Both the position numbers and the translations under genes were made by a program. A stretch of DNA of 64,000 nucleotides from Acidovorax sp. A1169. Lineage in GTDB: Bacteria; Pseudomonadota; Gammaproteobacteria; Burkholderiales; Burkholderiaceae_C. Shown here piece after piece: positions 26,411-34,371 of this stretch; the first letter of the stretch is position 1; each line of letters begins with the position of its first letter. The notes beneath the pieces were generated by a model. That model was given only the letters and a program-made list of their open reading frames with translations. It was not told the origin of the DNA and searched no databases. Location: positions 62,001-126,000 of the forward strand of contig NZ_JAUZDX010000018.1 in assembly GCF_030704685.1 (NCBI RefSeq), read 5' to 3'.

Positions 26411-26878
26411 ATGTCCACCGATATCGCAGGCGCCCTGCAGAAACTCACGCCCTTCGTGGGCACCTGGCACACCACCGGCACCGTGGTCGCGACCTCGGCG
26501 GCCTACAGGGCCACGGACATCTACGAATGGCTGCCGAGCGGGCACTTCCTGGTGCACCGCTGGGATGCACAGATGCCCGATGGCAGGTCGCAAGGCATCG
26601 AGATCATTGGCCCCGATGCGCCGGACGGCGCGGATGGCTCGGACGACGCGGCAAGGGGGCACTACACCATGCAGTCGTTCGACAGCACAGGCAAGGCGGA
26701 CACCATGCGCGCCATCGTGGACGGCAAGCAGGTGGCCTTCGACGGCAACGGAGTCCGCTTTCGCGGCGCATTCAACGGCAACGGAACTGAAATGGCCGGG
26801 ACATGGTCGCTGCGCGCAGAAGGCAGCAGTCAGGACTGGGAACCGTGGATGACGGTGGTGCTCCGGCGCAGCAATTGA
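26411..26878 (+). CDS. DUF1579-like lipocalin-type protein
   Basis: A 155-residue soluble protein with the pattern LTPFVGTWHTTGTVV near the start, IYEWLPSGHFLVHRWDAQM, and closing beta-strands FNGNGTEMAGTWSLRAEG. This matches the DUF1579/THAP4-heme-binding-like barrel pattern: FxGxW, then an outer set of strands. I use the ATG at 26411, which has an AAGGAGA ribosome site; the upstream ATG lies on the preceding stop. It is 26 nt after the ATPase and may share its transcript. Role unknown. Confidence 0.75.
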   Translation: MSTDIAGALQKLTPFVGTWHTTGTVVATSAAYRATDIYEWLPSGHFLVHRWDAQMPDGRSQGIEIIGPDAPDGADGSDDAARGHYTMQSFDSTGKADTMRAIVDGKQVAFDGNGVRFRGAFNGNGTEMAGTWSLRAEGSSQDWEPWMTVVLRRSN

Positions 26879-26917
26879 TCCGGCCACATCGGACGTGCAC
26901 CAGTCGCTGACAACCGG

Positions 26918-28192
26918 TCAGCCCGCCACCACGTTGCACTCCCGGCGCAGCAGCGCCAGGGCATCGTGCATCTGGTAGTCCATGTCGCTCAGCAGCGTGG
27001 CCTGCGACTCCTGCACGAAGCTGTTCCACAGGTCCACATAGTCGGCCTGGCGTGCGCCAGGCGCATTGGCGCGGATGAAATCCGCGGCCAGCGCGGGCTG
27101 CCAGCCGCTCTTGCGCAGCTTGCGCACCAGGCTGGCGGCGGTCTTTTCGGTCAGCACGGTCTTTTTGGGCGTGCCGGTGGCCAGACACAGGAACAGAGTG
27201 AGCAGGCTGGGCTCGTCCTCGTTGCCCTGCACCGTCTTCGCCCAGGTCTTGCTGGCGGGCTGGGGCGCATCGCCCTCCTCGTCCAGGTCGGCCAGGTTGC
27301 GGTGGTAGTCGTCCACCTCGGCCAGCGGGTCGTCGAGCAGAAAATAGCGCGCGCGGAAACCGCTGGTGGGCCGCAGCAGGTTGCGCAGCGGGGTGGCAGC
27401 GTCGAGCAGCTTGGGCAGGTCGGCCAGCACGGCAGCGCGCTGCGCCTCCACCACGTCCTTCAGGTCCACAGGCAGGCCCGGCGGCAGCGACAGCCTGACC
27501 TGGTCGGCCGTGGTCTTCTTCTTGCGGTGGGCGGTGGCGATCTTCTCGAACACCACGGCGTTGGGCCAGTCACCCACCTTGGGGGCCAGGGCCTGCAGCA
27601 GCAAGCCGGCGCGGACCACGGCCTCGGCGTCGGCGCCCGACTCTTCGAGCGCATCGTCGTCCAGGTCGTACTGCTCGGCCATCCACCGGGCGGCGCTGAT
27701 GGCCGCTGCGATCTGGCTGCGGCGCACCAGCTCGGCGCGGTAATCGGCATGGCTGCGCAGGGACCACACGGCCAGCAGCGGCGTTTCGGCATCGGCACAG
27801 CCGCCCATGCCGAAGTTGCTGCTCTCGGGCATGGCGATCAGGCGCTTGAGCATGTCCGAGCCGCCCTTGGAGCGCGACAGGAAGGAGTTGTCGCGCAGCG
27901 ACACCGCCGCCTTCTGCAGGTCGCCCTCCGTGGTGTCCAGCAGGTACAGGCTGATCATGTTGACCATGCGGTCACGGGCCTTTTCCAGCTCCGGGCGCAG
28001 GAACTCGCTGCCGAAGTAGCGTGCGATCTGCACCATGCCCTTGGGGGCGTCGGTGTTCATCGCAGCCAACTTCGCCGCGTCGATGATGCCGTGCGCCACG
28101 CCGTGGGCCAGGGCCTTTTCAAAGAACGGGCGCGCGTCGTGCAGTTGCAGCGCGTTGGCCGCCGGCGCAGAAGACATTTCGTGCTCGGACAT
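26918..28192 (-). CDS. Unknown helical protein, last gene of the YebC2/J-domain run
   Basis: A 424-residue soluble, mostly helical protein I do not recognise. It has no signal peptide or membrane span. Landmarks are ARPFFEKALAHGVAHGIID at the start, RMVNMISLYLLDTTEGDLQ at about 75-93, an acidic patch DLDDDALEESGADAEAV, and the close LLSDMDYQMHDALALLRRE. A basic segment HRKKKTTADQVRLS lies near 218. It begins 8 nt after the 251-residue gene's stop, so the two are certainly co-transcribed. The start MSEHEMSSAPAANAL was chosen over a longer frame that runs antisense-like into the upstream gene. Confidence 0.8.
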   Translation of the reverse strand: MSEHEMSSAPAANALQLHDARPFFEKALAHGVAHGIIDAAKLAAMNTDAPKGMVQIARYFGSEFLRPELEKARDRMVNMISLYLLDTTEGDLQKAAVSLRDNSFLSRSKGGSDMLKRLIAMPESSNFGMGGCADAETPLLAVWSLRSHADYRAELVRRSQIAAAISAARWMAEQYDLDDDALEESGADAEAVVRAGLLLQALAPKVGDWPNAVVFEKIATAHRKKKTTADQVRLSLPPGLPVDLKDVVEAQRAAVLADLPKLLDAATPLRNLLRPTSGFRARYFLLDDPLAEVDDYHRNLADLDEEGDAPQPASKTWAKTVQGNEDEPSLLTLFLCLATGTPKKTVLTEKTAASLVRKLRKSGWQPALAADFIRANAPGARQADYVDLWNSFVQESQATLLSDMDYQMHDALALLRRECNVVAG

Positions 28193-28200
28193 GAAGAAAG

Positions 28201-28956
28201 TCAGATAGCCGACTCTTCGTCGGATGCGCGCGCAGCAGGCGTCGCCTTGCCGCGGTCGGTCTCGCTGGTCTCGAACTTGCCGTCGTCCTCTTCGGCCGCC
28301 TCGTCGCCCTCCTCCAGGCCCAGGTCGAAGGCACGGGCCTTGGCGCGCAGCACCAGCAGGGTTTCGATGAACAGGTCGCGGCACTCATAGCGCAGCAGCC
28401 AGGCCATCTGCATCCAGTCGCGGTCGGCCACTTCGTCCTGGTCAATGCGCGGCTGCACATAGCCCGAGGCCAGCAGTTCGTCGTCGGTCAGCGTGGGGCC
28501 GTAGTCTTCCACCGCGTCGAAAGTGCCGGTGCGGGCAAAGGCCTCGATGCGGCTCCACTTTTCGGCAAAGTAGTTGGCCAGGGCTTCGCTGCCGCCCTCC
28601 AGGTCGCCAATGGCGGTGAGAAAGGCCACGGGGTCGGCATCGTCGCGAAACACCACGGCATTGACCATGTTGCGCAGGTGCGTGTGGGTGAGGTCCTTGT
28701 ACTGCTTTTCGAGCACCATGGCGCGCGCAAACTGCTCGGGCGTGACCAGCAGGTTGACCACCGAGGCCTTGGAGTCGTCGTACTCGCGCATCACGGCCAG
28801 GATGTCCTTGGGCGCGAGCTGGTCGAGCACCACCATCAGGGCGTTGTCGCCATCGGTGTCGGCCAGCTCGGCCAGCGCCGACTCGGCGCCCACGATGTCG
28901 CCGGCCGCGATGAGGCTGGTGGTCTTGGTGATCAGGGCCAGGTGGCTATTGCTCAT
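28201..28956 (-). CDS. Unknown acidic helical protein
   Basis: A 251-residue cytoplasmic protein, not recognised. The first ~120 residues are helical (SLIAAGDIVGAESALAELAD; LDQLAPKDILAVMREYDD), faintly like an MgtE-N or TPR-like helical array. The middle has WLLRYECRDLFIETLLVLRA, and the last 40 residues are highly acidic and disordered (DLGLEEGDEAAEEDDGK). ATG start with an AAAGGAAA ribosome site. It lies between the repeat at 29026-29110 and the 424-residue gene, 8 nt apart from the latter. Confidence 0.82.
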   Translation of the reverse strand: MSNSHLALITKTTSLIAAGDIVGAESALAELADTDGDNALMVVLDQLAPKDILAVMREYDDSKASVVNLLVTPEQFARAMVLEKQYKDLTHTHLRNMVNAVVFRDDADPVAFLTAIGDLEGGSEALANYFAEKWSRIEAFARTGTFDAVEDYGPTLTDDELLASGYVQPRIDQDEVADRDWMQMAWLLRYECRDLFIETLLVLRAKARAFDLGLEEGDEAAEEDDGKFETSETDRGKATPAARASDEESAI

Positions 28957-29025
28957 GGCGGTTTTCCTTTAATTTATCCGTTGCGCCATGCGGTACCCGC
29001 AGGCCTTTGAAACTGGAGCTCCAAA

Positions 29026-29110
29026 GGCCAGGGCCGCCGCGCAAGGGCCGCCCCGCCGCGCTGGCGGCGTCCCCCTTTGGGGGGAAGGCGCGAGGCGACT
29101 CAGGGGGGGG
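29026..29110 (-). repeat. GC-rich 3'-end repeat, copy B
   Basis: Read on the minus strand it begins CCCCCTGAGTCGCCTCGCGC just after the stop of the 191-residue gene (29113). It continues through a CCCCCC/GGGGG hairpin and a GCCGCC/GGCGGC-type stem and ends GGGGCGGCCCTTGCGC, as in copies A and C. It is the only element in the 156-nt gap between the 191- and 251-residue genes, so it splits the run and may reduce expression of the two distal genes. Confidence 0.8.
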
Positions 29111-29112
29111 CT

Positions 29113-29688
29113 TCATGCTTTTCGGTCAAAGCCTACGTCGGACAGCCAGTTGTCGCTGGCCTCGTCGCGCGAGCGGGCGTTGTGCGGGTCGGCGGCGTCG
29201 TCAGCGCTCAGGTTGTCGTAATCGTCGTCGTGCTCGGCGGCGTCTTCGCCATCGCCCTCTTCCTCGGCGTCGGCATGCTGGGCCGCAGGCGCCAGGCGCG
29301 AATGCACGTGCAGGTACTCCAGGCCCGCCGCCACGGCCATGAAGCGCTCGCCACCGGGCTCGGCCAATACCGTCTTCGCCAGGCCTGCAGCCCAGGGTTC
29401 GAGCAGCACGGCGCCATCGGCCAGGGTGCCCCAGGCCGGCAGGTCGTCAGCGCCCCGGCCGATCAGGCTCTCCAGCGCGGCAGGCCGCGCAAAGCGAAAG
29501 CCCTGGTGAAAGACCACAGCCACCATCTCGGGGGCCAGCTCCATCATCTGCACGAGAAAGGCGATTTCGCTGCGCTTTTGCGTGAGCCGCTTGCGCAGCA
29601 CGTCCTTGCCTTCGGAATCCTGGGTCAGGTCATCGAGCTCGGCCTGGTAGGCCGAACGCAGGTCATAAAAATAAGGAGAGAGTTTCAC
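29113..29688 (-). CDS. Unknown protein with acidic tail, coupled to a J-domain gene
   Basis: A 191-residue protein, not recognised. N-terminal part: MKLSPYFYDLRSAYQAELDDLTQ with a helix pair including KRLTQKRSEIAFLVQMMELAPEM. The middle carries FARPAALESLIGRGADDLPAWGTL, and from about residue 140 it is a run of Asp, Glu, Ala and His (DAEEEGDGEDAAEHDDDYDN). It starts at GTG overlapping the J-domain stop by four bases, so the two are translationally coupled and may form one functional unit. GTG is the only start that fits the overlap. Confidence 0.8.
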   Translation of the reverse strand: MKLSPYFYDLRSAYQAELDDLTQDSEGKDVLRKRLTQKRSEIAFLVQMMELAPEMVAVVFHQGFRFARPAALESLIGRGADDLPAWGTLADGAVLLEPWAAGLAKTVLAEPGGERFMAVAAGLEYLHVHSRLAPAAQHADAEEEGDGEDAAEHDDDYDNLSADDAADPHNARSRDEASDNWLSDVGFDRKA

Positions 29689-29969
29689 GAAGGAAGAATG
29701 CCTTGGGTATAGGTGTGCCAGATTTCCTGGGCGGTCTGCAGCGGGTCGTCCAGCAGGTTGCGGCGGCGGTTGTCGTCGTAGGCCTGGCGGGCCTCGTCGT
29801 CGGACAGCACGTCGTACGCCTTCTGGACCAACTGGAAGCGCTGCGCAGCATCGGGCGCCGGGTTGCGGTCCGGGTGGTAGAAGGCCGCCTTCTGGCGGTA
29901 GGCCTTCTTGATGTCGGCGAGCGAGGCGTTGGCCGCCAGCCCGAGGGCAGCATAGTGGTCTGCGGTCAT
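29685..29969 (-). CDS. Solo J-domain (DnaJ-like) protein
   Basis: A 94-residue protein made of a J domain and a short tail. The HPD motif is at residues 32-34 (FYHPDRNPAPD), preceded by the basic helix II IKKAYRQKAAF and followed by helix III QLVQKAYDVLSDDEARQAYD. It lacks the G/F, zinc and C-terminal domains of DnaJ, so it is a class C co-chaperone that would stimulate DnaK and hand over a specific client. The coupled 191-residue protein is the obvious candidate partner. The yebC paralogue lies 51 nt upstream. Confidence 0.93.
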   Translation of the reverse strand: MTADHYAALGLAANASLADIKKAYRQKAAFYHPDRNPAPDAAQRFQLVQKAYDVLSDDEARQAYDDNRRRNLLDDPLQTAQEIWHTYTQGILPS

Positions 29970-30020
29970 GGATTTGAAGGGTTGCTGCGGCCAGGCGCTG
30001 GCCTCGCAGCCACCAGCCTT

Positions 30021-30734
30021 TTAACCACCCAGGCTCACGTAAACGTTCTGCACGTCGTCGTTGGAGTCGATGGCCGCCAGAAAGGTTTCCACTTCTTCCA
30101 GCTGTTCTGCCGTGAGGTTGGCGGGGTTCACCGGGTTCTTGGGCTTGTAGCCCAGCTTGGCCGACAGCACCGTGAAGCCCTGGGCCGGCAGCGCGCGGCT
30201 CACCAGATCCAGGTCGGTCGGGTCGGTCCAGAAGGTGGTGGTGCCTTCTTCGTCGCCGGCTTCAAAGTCCTGCGCACCGGCCTCGATGGCGGCCAGTTCG
30301 GGGTCGGCACCGGCGCTGGCGGGCTCGGCTTCGATCATGCCCACGTGGTTGAAGTCCCAGGCCACCGAGCCGGAGGTACCCAGTTGGCCCTTGCGGAACA
30401 GCACGCGCATCTCGGGCGCAGTGCGGTTGACGTTGTCGGTCAGGCACTCGACCATCACGGCCACTTGGTGCGGGGCAAAGCCCTCATAGATCACGTGTTC
30501 GTAGTTGACCGCGTCGGCGCCCGTGCCCGAGCCCTTCTTGATGGCGCGCTCCAGCGTTTCCTTGGGCATGGAGACCTTGCGGGCCTGCTCGACCACGAGC
30601 CGCAGGCGTGCATTGCCGGCCGGGTCGGCACCGCCGCGCGCAGCGACCATGATTTCCTTGACCAGCTTGCCAAACAGCTTGCCCTTGGCATCAGCGACCT
30701 GTGCCTTGCCTTTTGCTTTCCACTGCGCGCCCAT
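30021..30734 (-). CDS. Second YebC/PmpR-family paralogue
   Basis: A 237-residue divergent YebC protein starting [19 protein letters not shown] in place of the canonical MAGHSKW. It keeps [42 protein letters not shown] and [15 protein letters not shown]. Members of this second branch (YeeN-like) have a different basic N-terminus from canonical YebC (here 5341-6060). In the family, a ribosome-associated role at proline stretches has been proposed. It heads a five-gene minus-strand run with the J-domain protein and three unknown proteins. Confidence 0.93.
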   Translation of the reverse strand: MGAQWKAKGKAQVADAKGKLFGKLVKEIMVAARGGADPAGNARLRLVVEQARKVSMPKETLERAIKKGSGTGADAVNYEHVIYEGFAPHQVAVMVECLTDNVNRTAPEMRVLFRKGQLGTSGSVAWDFNHVGMIEAEPASAGADPELAAIEAGAQDFEAGDEEGTTTFWTDPTDLDLVSRALPAQGFTVLSAKLGYKPKNPVNPANLTAEQLEEVETFLAAIDSNDDVQNVYVSLGG

Positions 30735-30954
30735 GTTGGATCTCTTCCTAGGTGGTGTATTGGTTGTTGGCGCGCCAGGGCGCCCAAATGGAGGTCAAGG
30801 GCTGGGATCGGGGGCCGCAGGGCGTTGTAAAAAAGCCGCAGGGCACAACCCAGCCGAACCCTGTAGGGTACCACTGTCACACCATCGGCCCGCAGGTATT
30901 TGTGCATGCCCCTGCCGGGGTAATCTCGGAGCCTGCAATCTTCGTGGAGACCGG

Positions 30955-32184
30955 ATGCTCAACACCCTGTGGCTGGGTTTTTTCGTCGTCGCCGCCGTGG
31001 CGGCCTTTGCCCAGTGGCTGGTGGGCGGCAATGCGCAGATTTTCGGCGCCATGGTCGAGGCACTGTTCGCCATGGCCAAGCTCTCGGTCGAGGTGATGGT
31101 GCTGCTGTTCGGCACGCTCACCCTGTGGCTGGGCTTTTTGCGCATTGCCGAAAAGGCCGGCATCGTCGACGCCCTCGCCCGCTGGCTGGCGCCGCTGTTC
31201 GCCAAGCTGATGCCCGAGGTGCCGCGCGGCCACCCGTCGCTGGGGCTGATCACGCTGAACTTTGCCGCCAACGCGCTGGGGCTGGACAACGCGGCCACGC
31301 CCATGGGCCTGAAAGCCATGCGCTCGCTGCAAGAGCTCAACCCCCGGCCCGACACCGCCACCAACGCGCAGATTCTGTTCCTGGTGCTCAATGCGTCGTC
31401 GCTCACCTTGCTACCGGTCACCATCTTCATGTACCGCATGCAGCAGGGCGCGCCCGACCCGACGCTGGTGTTTCTGCCCATCCTGCTGGCCACCTCCGTC
31501 TCCACCCTGGTCGGGCTCGTGACCGTGGCGGTGGTGCAGCGACTGCCGCTGTGGCACCCGGTGGTGCTGGCCTACCTGCTGCCCGTGGCGCTGCTGCTGG
31601 GCGGCTTCATGGCCTTGCTGACCACGCTGAGCGCGGCGGCGCTGGCCAGCCTGTCGTCGCTGCTGGGCAACCTCACGCTGTTCACGCTGGTGGTGATGTT
31701 CGTGGTGCTGGGCGCCTGGCGCAAGGTGGCCGTGTACGAGGCCTTCATCGAGGGTGCGCGCGAGGGCTTCGACGTGGCAAAGGGCCTGCTGCCCTACCTG
31801 GTGGCCATGCTGAGCGCGGTGGGCGTGTTCCGCGCCTCGGGCGCGCTGGGCTATGTGCTCGACGCGATCCGCTGGTGCGTGGAAGCGGTCGGCGCCGACA
31901 CGCGCTTTGTGGACGCCCTGCCCACGGCCCTGGTCAAGCCCTTCTCGGGCAGCGCCGCGCGCGCGATGCTCATCGAGACCATGCAGACCCAGGGCGTGGA
32001 CAGCTTTGCCGCCCGCGCGGCCGCCATCATCCAGGGTAGCACCGAGACCACCTTCTATGTGCTGGCGGTGTACTTTGGCGCGGTGGGCATACAGCGTGCG
32101 CGGCATGCGGTGGCCTGTGCGCTGCTGGCGGAGCTGGCCGGCGTGATCGCAGCGATTGCTGTCTGCTACTGGTTTTTTGGCTAA
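30955..32184 (+). CDS. Fused SpmA-SpmB (spore maturation/nucleoside-recognition) membrane protein
   Basis: A 409-residue integral membrane protein in which the two proteins SpmA and SpmB of Bacillus are one chain. Each half carries a nucleoside-recognition/Gate domain. The SpmA-like half has LGFLRIAEKAGIVDALARWL, PLFAKLMPEVPRGHPSLG, and NFAANALGLDNAATPMGLKAM. The SpmB-like half has EGAREGFDVAKGLLPYLVAM and KPFSGSAARAMLIETM, ending IIQGSTETTFYVLAVYFGAVG. Start MLNTLWLGFFVVAAV at 30955. The organism does not sporulate; transport or peptidoglycan-related function is suspected in the family but unproven. It overlaps the convergent AraC gene by four bases. Confidence 0.9.
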   Translation: MLNTLWLGFFVVAAVAAFAQWLVGGNAQIFGAMVEALFAMAKLSVEVMVLLFGTLTLWLGFLRIAEKAGIVDALARWLAPLFAKLMPEVPRGHPSLGLITLNFAANALGLDNAATPMGLKAMRSLQELNPRPDTATNAQILFLVLNASSLTLLPVTIFMYRMQQGAPDPTLVFLPILLATSVSTLVGLVTVAVVQRLPLWHPVVLAYLLPVALLLGGFMALLTTLSAAALASLSSLLGNLTLFTLVVMFVVLGAWRKVAVYEAFIEGAREGFDVAKGLLPYLVAMLSAVGVFRASGALGYVLDAIRWCVEAVGADTRFVDALPTALVKPFSGSAARAMLIETMQTQGVDSFAARAAAIIQGSTETTFYVLAVYFGAVGIQRARHAVACALLAELAGVIAAIAVCYWFFG

Positions 32185-33146
32185 AGCGCTACTGCCTCCA
32201 CCCGCCGCTCGCTCCCCGGCGACCGCCCCGACCAGCGCTTGTACGCCCGGCTGAACGCCGCCTCCGACTGGTAGCCCAGGCTGTCGGCCAGTTCGGCCAG
32301 GCGCACCTGGCCCTCTTGCAGGCGCGACTGGGCCAGCGCCATGCGCCACAGGGTGAGGTACTGCATCACCGGCATGCCCACAGATGCCGCGAAGCGCGCG
32401 GCAAAGGCCGAGCGCGACATGGCCACCGCGCTGGCCAGCGAGGCCAGCGTCCACGGGGTGCCGGGCTGCTCGTGCATGAGCACCAGGGCCGGGCCGAGCT
32501 GGGCGTCCTGCAGGGCGCCGAGCCAGCCGGTGCGCGCGCCCGGGTCGTTCTGCAGCCAGGTGCGGATGGCCTGCAGCACCAGTACATCGGCCAGGCGCGT
32601 GGCCACGGCCTCGCCACCGGGTTTGAGGTGCTGCACCTCGTCCTGTAGCAGTGCCAGGATGGGCGAGAGCCAGTTCGATGGCCCGAGCGACTGCCCGCTC
32701 AGCACGATCTGGCGCGGCAGCGCATGCACCAGGCGGCGCGCCAGCACGTCGTCGAAGCGCACGGCACCACAGACCAGGGAAACCGGAGCAGTGCCCTCCC
32801 CATGGCGCATGATTTCGAAGCGGCCACCGAGCTGCACGCGCGGCAGGTCGAAGAAGGCATCGGCCCGTGACGTGGCGGTAGACAGCAGGTCATGCCCCTC
32901 GCCGCGCGGCACCAGCGCGAAATCGCCCGCGCGCAGCAGCACGGGCTCGGCCCCCGGCACGCGCAGCCAGCATTCGCCGGCCGTGATGGCATGGAACATC
33001 AGGCAGCCCGGGATCGGCGGCAGCGCTATGCCCAGCGGCGGGTGCAGGTAGGAGTAGCAGTAGATCACGCCCGTCATGCGCAACAGGTGCAAGGCCCGGC
33101 CCAGTGGGTCGGTGGCGGCAGAAGCGGCTTCAACCTGGATATCCAT
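32181..33146 (-). CDS. AraC-type regulator with cupin_6 sensor
   Basis: A 321-residue regulator. The N-terminal cupin (AraC_binding/cupin_6) shows MFHAITAGECWLRVPG and LLRAGDFALVPRGEGHDL. The C-terminal HTH_18 shows PWTLASLASAVAMSRSAFAARF and VRLAELADSLGYQSEAAFSRAYKRW. It is divergent from the oxidoreductase gene at 33267 with 120 nt between the starts, the standard arrangement for a regulator of its neighbour. Start MDIQVEAASAATD is the only upstream ATG. Confidence 0.92.
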   Translation of the reverse strand: MDIQVEAASAATDPLGRALHLLRMTGVIYCYSYLHPPLGIALPPIPGCLMFHAITAGECWLRVPGAEPVLLRAGDFALVPRGEGHDLLSTATSRADAFFDLPRVQLGGRFEIMRHGEGTAPVSLVCGAVRFDDVLARRLVHALPRQIVLSGQSLGPSNWLSPILALLQDEVQHLKPGGEAVATRLADVLVLQAIRTWLQNDPGARTGWLGALQDAQLGPALVLMHEQPGTPWTLASLASAVAMSRSAFAARFAASVGMPVMQYLTLWRMALAQSRLQEGQVRLAELADSLGYQSEAAFSRAYKRWSGRSPGSERRVEAVAL

Positions 33147-33266
33147 GCCACATCCTAAGCCGGTCTGGACGAATGATCAATAAACACCGACCTTTCATCA
33201 TTGGCATGCCTGCCACTCCCCAAGACACTGGACGCCTGTTTGTTCAACAACCCCCTGGAGTTCCAC

Positions 33267-34163
33267 ATGTCAGACATCGCCGTAATGGGTGCCACCGGCC
33301 ACACGGGCAGCGTGATCGCCCGCAATCTCCTTGCCCTGGGCCACCGCGTGTGCGCCATGGGCCGCTCGGCCGAGCGGCTCGACGCCTTGCGCCAGCAGGG
33401 TGCGCAGGTGATCGTGGGCGACTGTGCCGACCCGGCCTACCTCACCCGCGCCTTCGAAGGTGCCGACGCCGTCTACGCCATGATGCCCTTCGACCCCACG
33501 GCCCCCGGCTTCATGGAACTGCAGCGCGCGCAAGGCCGGGCCATCGCGGAGGCACTGCAGGCAGCCCGCGTGCCCCATGTAGTGGCGCTCAGCAGCCTGG
33601 GCGCAGACCAGCCCACTGGCACCGGTGTACTGACCAGCCTGTACGAGCAGGAGCAGCGCCTGCGCACGCTGCAGCAAAGCCATGTGCTGATGCTGCGCCC
33701 CGCCATGTTCTTCGAAGGCCTGTTCAACCTGCTGCCCGGCGTGAAGTACGGCGGTAGCCTGGCCGATGCCTTCGCGCCCGGCCTGCCCATCCCCATGATC
33801 GCCACGCGCGACATTGCCGACGCCGCCACCGGGGCACTGGACCAGCGCGGCTGGACCGGCCACAGCGTGCGTGAGCTGCTGGGGCCCGGGGACCTGAGCC
33901 ACGAGCAGCTCGCCGCCTTCGTGGGCGGGATGATCGGCCAGCCGGCGCTGGTCTACCAGCAACTGCCCTATGACGACGCCGCCCAGGGCATGGCCCAGGC
34001 CGGCATCGCACCCGACCTGGCCCAGTTGCTCGCGGAGATGGCACGCGGCATCAACGAAGGGCGCGTGCGCTCGGTGGAGGGTCGCAATGCGCGCAATTCC
34101 ACCGCCACCCCACTCCAGTCGCTGGCCCCGGCACTCAAGGAAGCATACGAGGCCCTGCCCTAG
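33267..34163 (+). CDS. NAD(P)H-binding NmrA-like oxidoreductase or sensor
   Basis: A 298-residue Rossmann-fold protein of the NmrA/QOR2 group. The dinucleotide site is the N-terminal VMGATGHTGSVIARNLLALG, with Arg at GRSAERL favouring NADPH. Other landmarks are YAMMPFDPTAPGF, VVALSSLGADQPTGTG and LRPAMFFEGLFNLLP. It lacks the YxxxK of classical SDRs, as usual for NmrA-like proteins. Start MSDIAVMGATG at 33267 gives the correct N-terminal strand. Divergent AraC protein (32181-33146) is its likely regulator. Substrate unknown. Confidence 0.88.
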   Translation: MSDIAVMGATGHTGSVIARNLLALGHRVCAMGRSAERLDALRQQGAQVIVGDCADPAYLTRAFEGADAVYAMMPFDPTAPGFMELQRAQGRAIAEALQAARVPHVVALSSLGADQPTGTGVLTSLYEQEQRLRTLQQSHVLMLRPAMFFEGLFNLLPGVKYGGSLADAFAPGLPIPMIATRDIADAATGALDQRGWTGHSVRELLGPGDLSHEQLAAFVGGMIGQPALVYQQLPYDDAAQGMAQAGIAPDLAQLLAEMARGINEGRVRSVEGRNARNSTATPLQSLAPALKEAYEALP

Positions 34164-34257
34164 AAAGAAAGAGAAGGCTGTCACCCATATACCGCCTTCC
34201 CCCCCCAATGCGACGATGCGCTGGCGCCGCGTATGCAACTGGCGCTACCCGAGCCAG

Positions 34258-34360
34258 TGCCCCCGTGCAAGGGCCGCCCCGCCGCACCGGGGGCGTCCCC
34301 CTCCCCGCATTGCGCAGCAATGCGAGAGAGAGGGGGAAGGCGCGAAGCGACTCAGGGGGT
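34258..34360 (-). repeat. GC-rich 3'-end repeat, copy C
   Basis: On the minus strand it begins CCCCCTGAGTCGCTTCGCGC 12 nt after the stop of the ZIP transporter gene, and ends GGGGCGGCCCTTGCACGGGG. Its inner hairpin (CCCCCTCTCTCTC...GCATTG/CAATGC...GGGGAGGGGG) differs from copies A and B while the two outer blocks are the same. It fills most of the 208-nt gap after the oxidoreductase gene. Confidence 0.8.
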
Positions 34361-34371
34361 GCTTCATTTCA

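Noticed and set aside
25635-26878. AAA ATPase and its neighbour as a two-gene defence system
   Set aside because: The ATPase looks like an SMC/ABC-type ATPase, but the following gene is a DUF1579-like barrel and no nuclease, toxin or protease is present.
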